Shown here in pieces: positions 7,949 to 16,974 of a stretch of 64,000 nt of DNA. The notes below the pieces were generated by a model. That model saw only the letters and a program-made list of their open reading frames with translations. It did not search any database and was not told where the DNA came from. The translations under genes were made by a program, and so were the position numbers. The stretch's first letter is position 1. Each line of letters begins with the position of its first letter. Source of the DNA: Nordella sp. HKS 07 (GTDB taxonomy: Bacteria > Pseudomonadota > Alphaproteobacteria > Rhizobiales > Aestuariivirgaceae); NCBI RefSeq assembly GCF_011046735.1, contig NZ_CP049258.1, forward strand, positions 4,482,001-4,546,000, read 5' to 3'.

Positions 7949-8491
7949 CGGCGGCGGCAGCTTGCTCAAAGCCTCTTCGGCGAGGGTCCGGTCGGGCGTC
8001 TGCACAAAGAGCAGCGTGTTGCCGCGCACGAAGACGTAAAGCGGCCCTTGCGCGAGTTGGCCCGGGTCGCCGATGCGTGTCACCGTGCGTTTGGCCAAGG
8101 TTTCCTCGGTGTTAGTCAGCCCCGTCGTGCTTGACGCCTGCAGCGCTGCCTTGAAGCCGGGCAGCAGCAGCGCAGGGTCGGCGCCCTTCACCCGCCAAGC
8201 CCCCACCGCCGCCTTGAGCCCGCCTGCGGCATAGGCACTGGCGAGGGTGAAATCGTCGCGCGATTTGCCGAGCGTTTTCAGGAATGCGTCGAAGGCGGCG
8301 CTGTTGGTGGCAAGCTCGGGGCCAGCCTGGCTTTCAATGGTGAGCGCAATGCCGCCCAGCGTCTGCGGCAAGAGGGCCTCGAGTTCGGGATCCGAATGAC
8401 GGCCGGCGGAAATCGCTACTGCGGCGAAAAGCAAGGCCGCCAAAGAGATGCAGATCAGGCGAAGACCCTCGAGCCGGAGATAGTGTTTCAT
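7943..8491 (-). CDS. Hypothetical protein with N-terminal membrane anchor
   Basis: I do not recognise this 182-residue protein. Residues 13-30 are hydrophobic (ICISLAALLFAAVAISA), giving a signal peptide or a single anchor with the rest outside the membrane. The body alternates alanine/leucine helices with short strands (GPLYVFVRGNTLLFVQT near the C-terminus) and has no cysteines after the anchor. It lies 21 bases downstream of the SDR gene on the same strand and is probably co-transcribed with it. Its last six bases overlap the convergent SDR gene. Confidence 0.6.
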   Translation of the reverse strand: MKHYLRLEGLRLICISLAALLFAAVAISAGRHSDPELEALLPQTLGGIALTIESQAGPELATNSAAFDAFLKTLGKSRDDFTLASAYAAGGLKAAVGAWRVKGADPALLLPGFKAALQASSTTGLTNTEETLAKRTVTRIGDPGQLAQGPLYVFVRGNTLLFVQTPDRTLAEEALSKLPPPL

Positions 8492-8512
8492 CGTCGCGAA
8501 CTCCGTGACCGC

Positions 8513-9262
8513 TCACGAAATGTCGAGTGTTTGACCGCCGTCAAACGGAATACAGGCGCCGGTCATCCATGCCGAGTCCGGCGAAACCAGCAGCTCGATC
8601 CAGCGTGCCACCTCTTCGGCCTTGGCGATCCGGCCGAGCGGCACCTGGCCTGCCAGCCACTCATAGGCCTCCGTCAGATTGGTGGCCCAGGTTTCGTGAA
8701 TGGGCGTGTCGACCGGACCAAGCGCCAGCGCGTTGACCCGAATCCTGCTCGGCGCCAGTTCGCCGGCCAGCGAGCGCGTCAGATATTCGAGGGCCGATTT
8801 GGTTATGCCGTAGAGCGATTGGCCGGGCCGCAGGATCGTGCCCGAGGACGACGAGATGTTGACGATGGCGCCGCCGCGTTCGCGCAGGGCCGGAAGCGCG
8901 GCTTGGATCAGGAGGAACGGTGCGCGCACATTAACCGCCCAATGGAGGTCTATGACGTCCAGTGGATAGTCCTCGATAGGCATCACCTTGATGGTAGCGG
9001 CATTGTTGACCAGCGCATCGATGCGGCCGAAGGTGGCGCGGGTATTCTCAATGACGCGCCTGGCCGCTGCGGGATCGGCAAGATCCTCGGCAATTACCAG
9101 GGTTTGGCCGGGACTTCCCGAACCGCTTGCTGCCACCGTTTCCAGCTTGTCGCGCCGCCGGCCGACCAGCGCCACATTCCAGCCCAATCCCGCCAACCGC
9201 TCAGCCGTTGCCGCGCCGATGCCGGTACCGGCTCCTGTCACTATCGCAGTGTTCGCGCTCAT
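8513..9262 (-). CDS. Short-chain dehydrogenase/reductase
   Basis: A 249-residue classical SDR: cofactor motif TGAGTGIG (residues 9-16), NNAA near 86, catalytic Ser in ISSSSG and YGITK. An Arg-rich segment after the cofactor loop (VGRRRDK) suggests NADP(H). The C-terminus ends with the family DGGQTLDIS. It is read from the ATG at 9262. A broken copy of its first 110 bases together with its upstream region occurs at 17238-17392. Substrate unknown. Confidence 0.9.
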   Translation of the reverse strand: MSANTAIVTGAGTGIGAATAERLAGLGWNVALVGRRRDKLETVAASGSGSPGQTLVIAEDLADPAAARRVIENTRATFGRIDALVNNAATIKVMPIEDYPLDVIDLHWAVNVRAPFLLIQAALPALRERGGAIVNISSSSGTILRPGQSLYGITKSALEYLTRSLAGELAPSRIRVNALALGPVDTPIHETWATNLTEAYEWLAGQVPLGRIAKAEEVARWIELLVSPDSAWMTGACIPFDGGQTLDIS

Positions 9263-9311
9263 AGTTTACTTTCGGCTAAGAGCTTATCTTGCCGTTGGTA
9301 TTGTTGCCTAG
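9145..9311. repeat. Direct repeat A: 5' end and upstream region of the SDR gene
   Basis: This segment covers the first 118 bases of the 8513-9262 SDR gene and about 50 bases upstream. It recurs in the same orientation at 17238-17392 at roughly 85-90 percent identity by eye. The other copy lacks eight bases inside the cofactor-binding motif. Confidence 0.85.
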
Positions 9312-9595
9312 TCCTCGGCCACAATCCGGATTGGTGGTTAAGGACCTCGATCCGCTCATACGATAGGCTCAGGCGCAATGGGAATGCAACGCCATTCCGT
9401 TGGCTCTGCCAAACGACGTGTGCGCTTCGTGTACAGCAATAGACTGTAGTTCGCGTGACGAGGAGCGAACATGCCCTTCGCGCGGTCATGTTTATGAAAA
9501 CTGACAGATAACCGGCGATATTCTTCGGGCGATCTTCAAGCGTTGCCCGGAGTCGCCGATACGAGAACCCGAAGTCCTCACGCCTTAAAGCCCTT

Positions 9596-9634
9596 CCCGT
9601 TTTGATCGAATCGTTCCGATTCGATCAAAACGGG
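9596..9634. repeat. Perfect palindromic element
   Basis: Inverted repeat with 18-base perfect arms, CCCGTTTTGATCGAATCG (9596-9613) and its complement (9617-9634), around the loop TTC. AGCCCTT before it and AAGGGCT after it can extend the stem. It lies between two minus-strand genes, about 115 bases downstream of the LysR stop when read on that strand. The form resembles short palindromic intergenic repeats frequent in rhizobial genomes; that link is from memory and inference. Confidence 0.75.
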
Positions 9635-9662
9635 TAAAAGGGCTCGAAAAACATATAATCTG

Positions 9663-9710
9663 GAGCGCTTCCTTATCGCCAAAGTCGAGCAACTTTGGCG
9701 GGAAGCGCTC
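9663..9710. repeat. Palindromic element supplying the LysR stop codon
   Basis: Nested inverted repeat: outer arms GAGCGCTTCC (9663-9672) and GGAAGCGCTC (9701-9710), inner arms CCAAAGT (9679-9685) and ACTTTGG (9692-9698). The right edge gives the TAG stop of the LysR gene (9710-9712, minus strand). A related element at 59543-59590 ends another minus-strand gene in the same way. Confidence 0.7.
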
Positions 9711-10645
9711 TAGGGCTTTGGCTGGGCTTGGTTTAAGGCGCGCTTCAGCCCCTCTGCCATATCCTTTGCCACGTGACGCAGGGCCGAGATGAACAGCCCG
9801 GCTTGGACGGACCTCGTGCTGTGGGTCGGGCGCCAGATTGACAGCAAATATGGCACCGAGACCGTCAGGGGTCGGAAGGTCACGCTATGCCCGCCATAGC
9901 TCGCGGCCGTGAGGGGATTGATCACCGACATGCCGACGCCCGCTGCTACCATCGCGCAGACACTTGCGGCGGTTGTGGTCTCCGCCGCGTAGTTTCGGGT
10001 GACGCCGGCGGCGGCGAAGACGTCATCCAGCTTGTGCCGGTAAGGGTCGTTCTGGCCGAAAAAGATGAATGGCTGCCCGCCGAAGTCCAGGGGCGCCAGT
10101 GTCTTCCGCCCGACGAGCGGATGATCGTGGGGCAACACGCAGACCATATCGCCGATCAGAATCGTCTCCGTCGTCGCGCCTTCATGTCCGAACAGAGTTT
10201 CAGCGAGTCCAAGGTCAAAGACCTGCATGGTCATCTCGTGGCGCAGCGAGGGTTCTTCATGCGAATGGATCGAGAAGTGGACGGCAGGTTGGGTCCCCAG
10301 AAAATGCTGGATCGCCCGCGGAATAATCGATTCCGCATAGGCGGGGATACTGGCAATCCGAAAATTTGCCGCGTTATTGGTTCGTATGGCTGCGGCGGCG
10401 CGGTTGATCTCGTCGAGGCCGACGAAGGAGCGCAGTACCACTTCGTGCAGCAGTATGGCCTGGGCCGTCGGGGTGAGCCTTTTGCCGAAGCGCAGAAACA
10501 GGTCAAAACCGATGAGTTGCTCGATCTCGCGGATCTCTCGGCTGAGCGTGGGTTGCGAGCTGCCAAGCCGCGCTGCTGCGGCCGTAATGCTCTTGTTGAC
10601 CATCACCGCGTTGAAGACATCGATTTGCCGCTGCTTCAGGTTCAA
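9710..10645 (-). CDS. LysR family transcriptional regulator
   Basis: A 311-residue LysR-type regulator. The N-terminal winged helix-turn-helix is clear (LKQRQIDVFNAVM then SITAAAARLGSSQPTLSREI, residues 3-36), followed by the periplasmic-binding-like effector domain from about residue 90. The start is the ATG at 10645; GGGAGG-type sequence precedes it on the minus strand. It is divergent from the peptide ABC transporter operon starting at 10947, so it most likely controls that operon and itself from the 300-base gap, responding to the imported peptide or a breakdown product. Confidence 0.92.
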   Translation of the reverse strand: MNLKQRQIDVFNAVMVNKSITAAAARLGSSQPTLSREIREIEQLIGFDLFLRFGKRLTPTAQAILLHEVVLRSFVGLDEINRAAAAIRTNNAANFRIASIPAYAESIIPRAIQHFLGTQPAVHFSIHSHEEPSLRHEMTMQVFDLGLAETLFGHEGATTETILIGDMVCVLPHDHPLVGRKTLAPLDFGGQPFIFFGQNDPYRHKLDDVFAAAGVTRNYAAETTTAASVCAMVAAGVGMSVINPLTAASYGGHSVTFRPLTVSVPYLLSIWRPTHSTRSVQAGLFISALRHVAKDMAEGLKRALNQAQPKP

Positions 10646-10946
10646 GCGGCCTCCCTCCTTCGCTCCCTATCATATCCAGAATGAATAAGAAGGGGAAACG
10701 ATGCATTTTACAAATATAGTACAATCTGGGAGTGTATGAGGCTGCGGCAATATCCTGAAGCGCTGCCGCGGGCGCGCATTCCTGTTGTTATTCCATGACT
10801 GGTTCCCGAATTTGGAACGGACGGGGCCAGCCGGCGAATGACCGGTATTGCGACGAGGTGAAGAGATCTTCGGGGAATTGCGACCGCCCTGGGAGGAATG
10901 AATTCAATGTCGCTTGTCGAACAGAAGAACAACCATTGAGGCTAAC
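10646..10946. promoter_or_regulatory. Divergent control region, LysR gene / peptide transporter operon
   Basis: Three hundred bases between divergent genes. An AT-rich part at about 10680-10735 is the likeliest promoter and operator zone. Near the right end GGGAGGA (10891-10897) is followed by short open frames (ATG 10898 or ATG 10907) ending at TGA 10937-10939, just before the GTG at 10947; these could be a 10-13 codon leader. No specific LysR operator could be fixed by eye. Confidence 0.45.
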
Positions 10947-12530
10947 GTGACAAACAAAATAAGACTTCTGCTGGCCACCGCGGTTACCAGCCTGATCCTG
11001 ATTTCCCCAGCGTTCGCGGAGAACATGCTCAGGATCTCCTACCCGGAGGATCCGAAAACCGCCGATGCGCAGATGACGTCGGATTCCTACACCCTTCCGC
11101 TCAACGTCTTTGACCGGTTGATCGAATCCGAGACCACCAGTCCTGGCCAGTCGGCTCTTGTGCCCGGCCTTGCCGAGAAGTGGGAGGTATCGGGCGACGG
11201 CAAGACCTACACATTCCATCTGCGTCAGGGCGTCAAGTTTCACGACGGTGCCGAACTGACCGCCGATGACGTGGTCTACACCTTCGATCGCATGCTGAAT
11301 CCCAAGACCAAGGCGCTCGGCACCGATATTCTGACTTTCGTCGAAGGCGCGCAGGAGCGTCTCGACGGCAAGGCCGAAAGCGTTTCCGGCCTCAAGGCGA
11401 TCGACAAATATACGGTCGAGATCAAGCTGGGCCAGCCTTATGCGGCCTTCCTGGCGCTTCTGGCGAGCCCCCAGGCCTCGATTTACAACCGCGCCTTCAC
11501 CGAGAAGGCGGGTGACCAGTTTGGCCTCACGCCGGAAACGACCAACGGCACCGGCCCGTTCATCCTGCGCGAATATACGCTGAACGAGAGCCAGATGCTC
11601 GAGGCCAATGACAACTACTTCCGCGGCCGCCCGAAGCTCGACCGGCTCCAGGTGCGGGTGGTTGCGGATTCGGAGACGTTGCGCTTGCTCTTCGAAACCG
11701 ACGAGATCGACGTGTTCGACCTCGATTATGCGCCGACCCAGACGCCCTATTTCTACGGCAACGACAAGTGGAAGGACCTGGTGCGATCGGGGCCGCGCGT
11801 CGGCATCTATTATTACAACATCAATCAGGCGAAGAAGCCGTTCGATGATGCGCGCGTGCGCAAGGCCTTCCAGATGGCCATCGACCGCCAGACCATTCTC
11901 GACAAGAACTTCTACGGCAAGGGCAAGCTCGAAGACGGCGTCCTGCCGCGCGGCGTGGCCTGCTACGCGCCGGCGGCTCCCATCGTGTATGACCCCGCGA
12001 AGGCCAAGGCCCTTCTCGCCGAGGCCGGCTATCCGGACGGCGTCGACATCAATCTGCAGCAGGTTTCAAGCTGGTCCCCGAAATGGGCCGACATGAACCA
12101 GATCATCCAGGCGCAGGTGGCGGCGGCCGGATTCAAGGCCAATATCGTGACGACGGACGAGGCCGCGTTCCTCGCCGCTCGCAAGGTCGGCGAAACCGAT
12201 GCCTACACGCAGGTCTGGTCGGCGGACTTCAATGATCCGGACAATTTCTTCTACACATTCTTCTCCGAGTCCGGCTCCAAGGTGCGCGCCTACAACAACA
12301 ATGACCCTGAGGTCTTTGCGGGCGTGGAGAAGGCGCGCAGCCTGACCAATCCCGAGGAGCGCTGCAAAGTCTACCAGGAGCTCGCGGCGCGCATCGTCGA
12401 CAAGGATGCGGCGTGGGTCCCGCTGTTCAGCCTCGACCACAGCTATGTCGTGCAGCCGCGCGTCAAGAACTTCGTCGTGCCGTGGAACGGCTGGAGCGAC
12501 ATGAGCTACTACAAGGTCGAGGTCGAGTAA
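10947..12530 (+). CDS. Peptide ABC transporter substrate-binding protein (DppA-like)
   Basis: A 527-residue extracytoplasmic binding protein of the SBP_bac_5 (DppA/OppA) family. The GTG at 10947 gives a normal signal peptide (MTNKIRLLLATAVTSL..., cleaved near AFA) and is preferred over the TTG at 10914, which would add an odd polar leader. Family features are the YPEDPKTADAQ entry, LVPGLAEKWEVS and GVKFHDGAELTADDVVYTF at residues 70-110. It delivers di- or oligopeptides, or other solutes taken by this family, to the permeases encoded downstream. Confidence 0.92.
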   Translation: MTNKIRLLLATAVTSLILISPAFAENMLRISYPEDPKTADAQMTSDSYTLPLNVFDRLIESETTSPGQSALVPGLAEKWEVSGDGKTYTFHLRQGVKFHDGAELTADDVVYTFDRMLNPKTKALGTDILTFVEGAQERLDGKAESVSGLKAIDKYTVEIKLGQPYAAFLALLASPQASIYNRAFTEKAGDQFGLTPETTNGTGPFILREYTLNESQMLEANDNYFRGRPKLDRLQVRVVADSETLRLLFETDEIDVFDLDYAPTQTPYFYGNDKWKDLVRSGPRVGIYYYNINQAKKPFDDARVRKAFQMAIDRQTILDKNFYGKGKLEDGVLPRGVACYAPAAPIVYDPAKAKALLAEAGYPDGVDINLQQVSSWSPKWADMNQIIQAQVAAAGFKANIVTTDEAAFLAARKVGETDAYTQVWSADFNDPDNFFYTFFSESGSKVRAYNNNDPEVFAGVEKARSLTNPEERCKVYQELAARIVDKDAAWVPLFSLDHSYVVQPRVKNFVVPWNGWSDMSYYKVEVE

Positions 12531-12621
12531 GGTTCAGGATTTGACTGGGGCGGGGCGCTGAAATGGCGCTCCGCCTCCAGTATTTCCAATCCCTGCGCCA
12601 AGCTCTCGCCGCTGACGGAGC

Positions 12622-13569
12622 ATGTCCTCGATGTTGATGTTTGCGATCAGGCGGATCGTCATCTCTATTCCTGTGCTTATCGGGATCACGGCGATCCTGT
12701 TCGTCATGCTCAATGTGGTTCCGGGCGATCCGATCGCCCTTATGATGAAGGAGCACGCCAGCCCTGAGGTGATCGCGCGCGTCCGCGCGCAGATGCATCT
12801 CGATGACCCCATGATCATCCGCTACTTCCGTTTTCTCTGGGGTGCAGTTCAGGGTGATCTCGGCGTCTCGATCAAGCTCAACCGCAGCGTCACGAGCCTG
12901 ATCATGAACGCCTTTCCGAACACGATGATGCTCGCCGCCAGTGCTGCCTGCGTGTCCTGGATAATCGGCATTCCCGTCGGAATCCTGTCGGCCGTCCGGC
13001 GAGACAGCTTCCTCGATCACGCCTTCATGGGCTTTTCCTTGCTGGGCGTCTCCATGCCGATCTTCTGGTCGGCCCTGTTGTTCCAGTATGTCTTCGCCAT
13101 GCAGCTCAGATGGTTGCCGGTTTCCGGCTTTTACGGCTGGAAGTACCTGATCCTGCCGGCCCTCGTGCTCGGCTGGAGCTCGGCCGGGGTCATCGCGCGC
13201 CTGACGCGCTCGAGCCTGCTTGAGGTCATGCGTCATGACTATATCCGCACCGCTCGCGCCAAGGGCCTGCGCGAGGTCGGTGTGATCTCGCGCCATGCGC
13301 TGAAGAACGCCCTCATTCCGGTGGTGACGATCATGGCGATCCAGGTCGCGACGCTGCTGTCCGGGGCCGTCATCACCGAAGCGATCTTCGGCATTCCCGG
13401 CGTCGGGCGCATTTCGGTCAACGCCATCCAATCGCGCGACATGCCGCTGCTGCAGGGCTCGGTCCTCTTCGCCACGGCCCTTGTCATCCTCGGCAACCTG
13501 ATCGCCGATATGCTCTATTCGGTCCTCGATCCGCGTATTCGTTCCCAGATGACAAAGGCGGCGACATGA
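12622..13569 (+). CDS. Peptide ABC transporter permease (DppB-like)
   Basis: A 315-residue inner-membrane permease of the DppB/OppB family with an N-terminal helix (FAIRRIVISIPVLIGI), the conserved VVPGDPI segment and about six membrane spans. The EAA loop that docks the ATPase reads YIRTARAKGL followed by HALKNALIP, near residues 205-235. ATG 12622 and in-frame ATG 12631 are both possible; GGAG at 12617-12620 has better spacing to 12631. It overlaps the next permease gene by ATGA. Confidence 0.93.
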   Translation: MSSMLMFAIRRIVISIPVLIGITAILFVMLNVVPGDPIALMMKEHASPEVIARVRAQMHLDDPMIIRYFRFLWGAVQGDLGVSIKLNRSVTSLIMNAFPNTMMLAASAACVSWIIGIPVGILSAVRRDSFLDHAFMGFSLLGVSMPIFWSALLFQYVFAMQLRWLPVSGFYGWKYLILPALVLGWSSAGVIARLTRSSLLEVMRHDYIRTARAKGLREVGVISRHALKNALIPVVTIMAIQVATLLSGAVITEAIFGIPGVGRISVNAIQSRDMPLLQGSVLFATALVILGNLIADMLYSVLDPRIRSQMTKAAT

Positions 13570-14456
13570 GCCTGACCAGCGAAATGACGGCGCCGGCGCC
13601 GGATGTGATCGAGGAGACCAGCTTCCTGCGCGACGCCGTTCATGCTTTCCGCAAGAACCGCATGGCGATGGTGGGGCTGTTCTTCGTCGTGACCCTTATC
13701 CTGGCCGCGGTCTTTGCGCCCTGGATAAGCCCGCACGACCCGTATCGGGTGGCGCTCGACGAGCAATTGCTGCCGGCGTCTACGACCTATTGGCTGGGCA
13801 CCGACAACTTTGGCCGCGATATCCTGACGCGTATTCTTTATGGCGCGCGAGTCTCCCTGGTCGTCGGCACCGTGCCCAGCCTGATCGCGTTGATAATCGG
13901 AACGGTCATGGGCATCCTCAGCGGCTATCTGGGCGGCAGGACCGATTTCGTCGTGATGCGGCTTGCCGACATGATGATATCATTCCCATCGCTGCTGCTC
14001 GCCATGGTAGTCATGTACACGCTGGGTGCCAATCTTTTGAACATCTTCATAGCCCTTGCGCTGGTCGGATGGGCCAGCGTGGCCCGCGTGGTGCGCTCAC
14101 AGACGCTCGCCTTGAAGGGCAAGGAGTTCATCGAGGCCGCCCGCGCCAATGGCGCCTCGCGCACGACCATCATGTTCCGGCACGTCTTTCCCAATGTCGT
14201 CCCGACGCTGATCGTCCTCTTCTCGCTATCCATTCCCGACGCGATCATGTGGGAATCGAGCCTCAGCTTCCTGGGCGTCGGCGTGCAGCCGCCCGGAGCG
14301 AGCTGGGGCCTCCTGGTGGCAAAGGGCAAGGAGTATCTCTTCCAGGCGCCGCTGGTCGCGATCGCGCCGGGCGTGGCGATCCTGCTGACAGTGCTGGCCT
14401 TCAATTTTATCGGTGACGGGCTGCGCGACGCCCTCGATCCTTCGATGAAGGATTGA
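13566..14456 (+). CDS. Peptide ABC transporter permease (DppC-like)
   Basis: A 296-residue permease of the DppC/OppC family. The cytoplasmic N-terminus contains FRKNRMAMVGL before the first helix, followed by the periplasmic WLGTDNFGRDILTR motif (near residue 75) typical of DppC proteins. The EAA loop reads FIEAARANGA near residue 190. It overlaps the DppB-like gene by ATGA and is followed after three bases by the first ATPase, so the whole importer is made from one message. Confidence 0.94.
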   Translation: MSLTSEMTAPAPDVIEETSFLRDAVHAFRKNRMAMVGLFFVVTLILAAVFAPWISPHDPYRVALDEQLLPASTTYWLGTDNFGRDILTRILYGARVSLVVGTVPSLIALIIGTVMGILSGYLGGRTDFVVMRLADMMISFPSLLLAMVVMYTLGANLLNIFIALALVGWASVARVVRSQTLALKGKEFIEAARANGASRTTIMFRHVFPNVVPTLIVLFSLSIPDAIMWESSLSFLGVGVQPPGASWGLLVAKGKEYLFQAPLVAIAPGVAILLTVLAFNFIGDGLRDALDPSMKD

Positions 14457-14459
14457 CCC

Positions 14460-15476
14460 ATGCCGAACGGTGATACTGTTCTGAGGGTTCGCGAGCTGCG
14501 CACGGTATTCCGTGGCGACCGGGGTCATGTCTGCGTCCTCGACAATGTCTCTTTTGATGTCCGGCGCGGGCGCATCGTCGGTCTGGTCGGGGAGTCGGGG
14601 TCCGGAAAGAGCATGACGGCGCTGTCGCTCATGGGCCTGACGCCGAAGCCGCAGAGCCATGTCAGCGCCCGGAGCATCGAACTCGACGGTGTCGAACTGA
14701 CGGGTCTCGGCAGCGACGGCCTGCGGCGGATGAGAGGCCGCGATATGGCCATGGTGTTCCAGGAGCCGATGACCTCGCTCAATCCGGTGCGAAAGGTTGG
14801 TGATCAGGTCGGAGAGCCGCTGGCGGTTCACAAGGGGCTTTCCCGTCGGCAGATCCGGGCGCGTGTGCTCGAGATGTTCGAACTGGTGGGCATTCCGGAG
14901 CCAAAGGCGCGCCTCGACGCCTATCCGCATGAGCTTTCGGGCGGCCTGCGCCAACGCGCGATGATCGCAATGGGGCTGATCTGCGAGCCGAAGCTGCTGA
15001 TCGCCGACGAGCCGACCACGGCGCTGGACGTCACGACCCAGGCGCAGATCCTGCATCTGATGCTCGATCTGCGCGACCGCATCGGGACATCGATCATCAT
15101 GATCACCCATGATCTCGGCATCATCGCCGAGATGTGCGATGAGGTGAATGTGATGTATGCCGGCCAGATCGTCGAGCAGGCCAATGTCTTCGAGCTGTTC
15201 GAACGCCCCACCCATCCCTATACGCGCGGGCTGCTCGCCTCCGTTCCCAGGGCGACCGAGAAGCGCATCGGGCGCCGCATGCCGAGCATCCCCGGCCGGG
15301 TGCCCGATCTGGCGAGATTGCCGGAAGGCTGCCGGTTCAATCCGCGGTGCGGCGACGTTGTGCCCGTCTGCCGGCGGGAAGGACCGGCGCTCGCCGGTCT
15401 TGGCGAAGGCCACGTCGCGCGGTGCTGGGTACACGCTCCGCAAGAGGCCGCGGTTCGGGGGAGGGACGCCTCATGA
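14460..15476 (+). CDS. Peptide ABC transporter ATP-binding protein (DppD/OppD-like)
   Basis: A 338-residue ATPase of the OppD/DppD group: Walker A GESGSGKS near residue 42, signature LSGGLRQR near 160, Walker [15 protein letters not shown] near 180, and the C-terminal oligopeptide-transporter extension with the cysteine cluster ([14 protein letters not shown]) that binds an iron-sulfur cluster in some relatives. The final Cys-containing segment CWVHAPQE is present. It pairs with the second ATPase, which it overlaps by ATGA. Confidence 0.93.
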   Translation: MPNGDTVLRVRELRTVFRGDRGHVCVLDNVSFDVRRGRIVGLVGESGSGKSMTALSLMGLTPKPQSHVSARSIELDGVELTGLGSDGLRRMRGRDMAMVFQEPMTSLNPVRKVGDQVGEPLAVHKGLSRRQIRARVLEMFELVGIPEPKARLDAYPHELSGGLRQRAMIAMGLICEPKLLIADEPTTALDVTTQAQILHLMLDLRDRIGTSIIMITHDLGIIAEMCDEVNVMYAGQIVEQANVFELFERPTHPYTRGLLASVPRATEKRIGRRMPSIPGRVPDLARLPEGCRFNPRCGDVVPVCRREGPALAGLGEGHVARCWVHAPQEAAVRGRDAS

Positions 15477-16444
15477 GCGAGATCGTTCTTTCCACCCGCG
15501 ATCTGACGAAGCACTATCCGCTGGGCGGCGGTTTGTTCGGCCGGGGGCGCCAGGTGGTGCGCGCCGTCGACGGCGTCTCGCTCGACATCTACGAGCGCGA
15601 GACCTTTGCACTGGTCGGCGAGTCCGGCTGCGGCAAGACCACGCTCGGGCGCGTGATGCTGCGGCTGCACGAACCCACTTCCGGGACGATCCTGTATCGC
15701 GGGCAGGACTTGTCCCGGCTGGACGAGAAGGCCATGCGCGAGCTGCGCAAGAAGCTGCAGATCGTCTTTCAGGACCCTTATGCCTCGCTCAATCCGCGCA
15801 TGCGGATCGAGGAGATCCTGGCGGAACCGTTGCGCACACACGGTTTTGGGTCTGCCGAGGCGATCCGCGAGCGCTGCGCGGAGCTTTTGGACATGGTTGG
15901 CCTTAGCCGCCGGTATCTGCGTAACTATCCGCACCAATTCTCCGGCGGCCAGCGCCAGCGCATCGGCATCGCCCGGGCTCTGGCGAACAAGCCGGACTTC
16001 GTCGTCTGCGACGAATCCGTTTCGGCGCTGGACGTCTCGATCCAGGCGCAGGTTCTGAATCTGCTCTCCGATCTGCAGGCCGAATTGAAGCTGACTTATT
16101 TCTTCATCACGCACGACCTGAGCGTGGTGCGCCAGTTCGCGGACCGCGTCGGCGTGATGTTCCTTGGCCGTCTGGTCGAGGTTGGGCTGACGGAAGAAAT
16201 ATTCGACCATCCGCTGCATCCGTACACCATGTTCCTGATCTCGGCCGTTCCACGCGCTGATCCGCGTCAGCGCGGCCGCGAGCGCCCGATCCTGAAGGGG
16301 GACATTCCGAGCCCGATGAATCTACCTTCGGGGTGCCGGTTCCACACCCGCTGTCCTTTCGCCAAGGACATCTGCCGGGTCGAGGAGCCGGCGCCGCAGA
16401 ACGTTGGTGACCGGGTCGTGAGTTGCCACTTTCCGCTTGAATGA
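15473..16444 (+). CDS. Peptide ABC transporter ATP-binding protein (DppF/OppF-like)
   Basis: A 323-residue second ATPase. The ATG at 15473 overlaps the stop of the upstream gene and gives the family start (STRDLTKHYPLGGG). Walker A GESGCGKTT near residue 49, the Q-loop VFQDPYASLNPRM, signature FSGGQRQRIGIARAL near 155 and Walker B VVCDESVSALDVS are present; Walker B carries DES rather than the usual DEP, as in many OppF proteins. The C-terminal cysteine motif CRFHTRCPFAKDIC is intact. It forms a heterodimer with the DppD-like protein. Confidence 0.93.
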   Translation: MSEIVLSTRDLTKHYPLGGGLFGRGRQVVRAVDGVSLDIYERETFALVGESGCGKTTLGRVMLRLHEPTSGTILYRGQDLSRLDEKAMRELRKKLQIVFQDPYASLNPRMRIEEILAEPLRTHGFGSAEAIRERCAELLDMVGLSRRYLRNYPHQFSGGQRQRIGIARALANKPDFVVCDESVSALDVSIQAQVLNLLSDLQAELKLTYFFITHDLSVVRQFADRVGVMFLGRLVEVGLTEEIFDHPLHPYTMFLISAVPRADPRQRGRERPILKGDIPSPMNLPSGCRFHTRCPFAKDICRVEEPAPQNVGDRVVSCHFPLE

Positions 16445-16974
16445 TGAAGGAGAGGAACTTGAACTTGATCGTGAAACGCGCCGGCGACGGCTGGCAGGCC
16501 GGCTATGGCGACAAGGCATGGCGGGCGGCGGTGGGCCGCAGCGGCATCCGGCGGCCGAAGAGGGAAGGAGATGGCGTTAGCCCAGTCGGCTGCTGGCCTA
16601 TCCGCAAGGTGTTGTATCGCCCCGACAAGCTTGCCGCGGCGCCGATTTCGGTTTTCGAAACCGCCGCCATCGATCCCATGGATGGCTGGTGCGATGCGCC
16701 CGACCATCCCGACTACAACCGCCAGGTTCGCCTTCCTTTCGCGGCGAGCCATGAGGAGATGTGGCGTAAGGACGATCTCTATGACATCGTCGTCGTGCTC
16801 GGACATAACGACGACCCGGTCGTTCCCTACGCGGGCAGCGCGGTCTTCCTCCATGTCGCAAGCGCCGGTTACGGTCCCACCGCCGGCTGCGCTTCGCTGA
16901 CGCGTGACGATCTGCTGGAGTTTCTGGCCATGGCGAAACCCGGGGCCTGTCTCTGCTTTGAGGACGTCGGCTGA
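16441..16974 (+). CDS. YkuD-type L,D-transpeptidase-like protein
   Basis: A protein of up to 177 residues with the YkuD catalytic pattern: His in FLHVASAGYG and the nucleophile Cys in PTAGCASL (near residue 158), followed by a helix and short strand. YkuD proteins make or cut L,D-bonds in peptidoglycan peptides. There is no signal peptide, which suggests a cytoplasmic role. The start is open: ATG 16441 overlaps the previous stop, but AAGGAGAGG at 16447-16455 points to a TTG at 16459 and a 171-residue product. Linkage to a peptide importer suggests handling of imported muropeptides or related peptides; this is inference. Confidence 0.75.
   Translation: MMKERNLNLIVKRAGDGWQAGYGDKAWRAAVGRSGIRRPKREGDGVSPVGCWPIRKVLYRPDKLAAAPISVFETAAIDPMDGWCDAPDHPDYNRQVRLPFAASHEEMWRKDDLYDIVVVLGHNDDPVVPYAGSAVFLHVASAGYGPTAGCASLTRDDLLEFLAMAKPGACLCFEDVG

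Noticed and set aside
14226-15443. 405-codon minus-strand open frame
   Set aside because: Antisense to the DppC/DppD genes; no family-like sequence and very His/Asp/Arg-rich.
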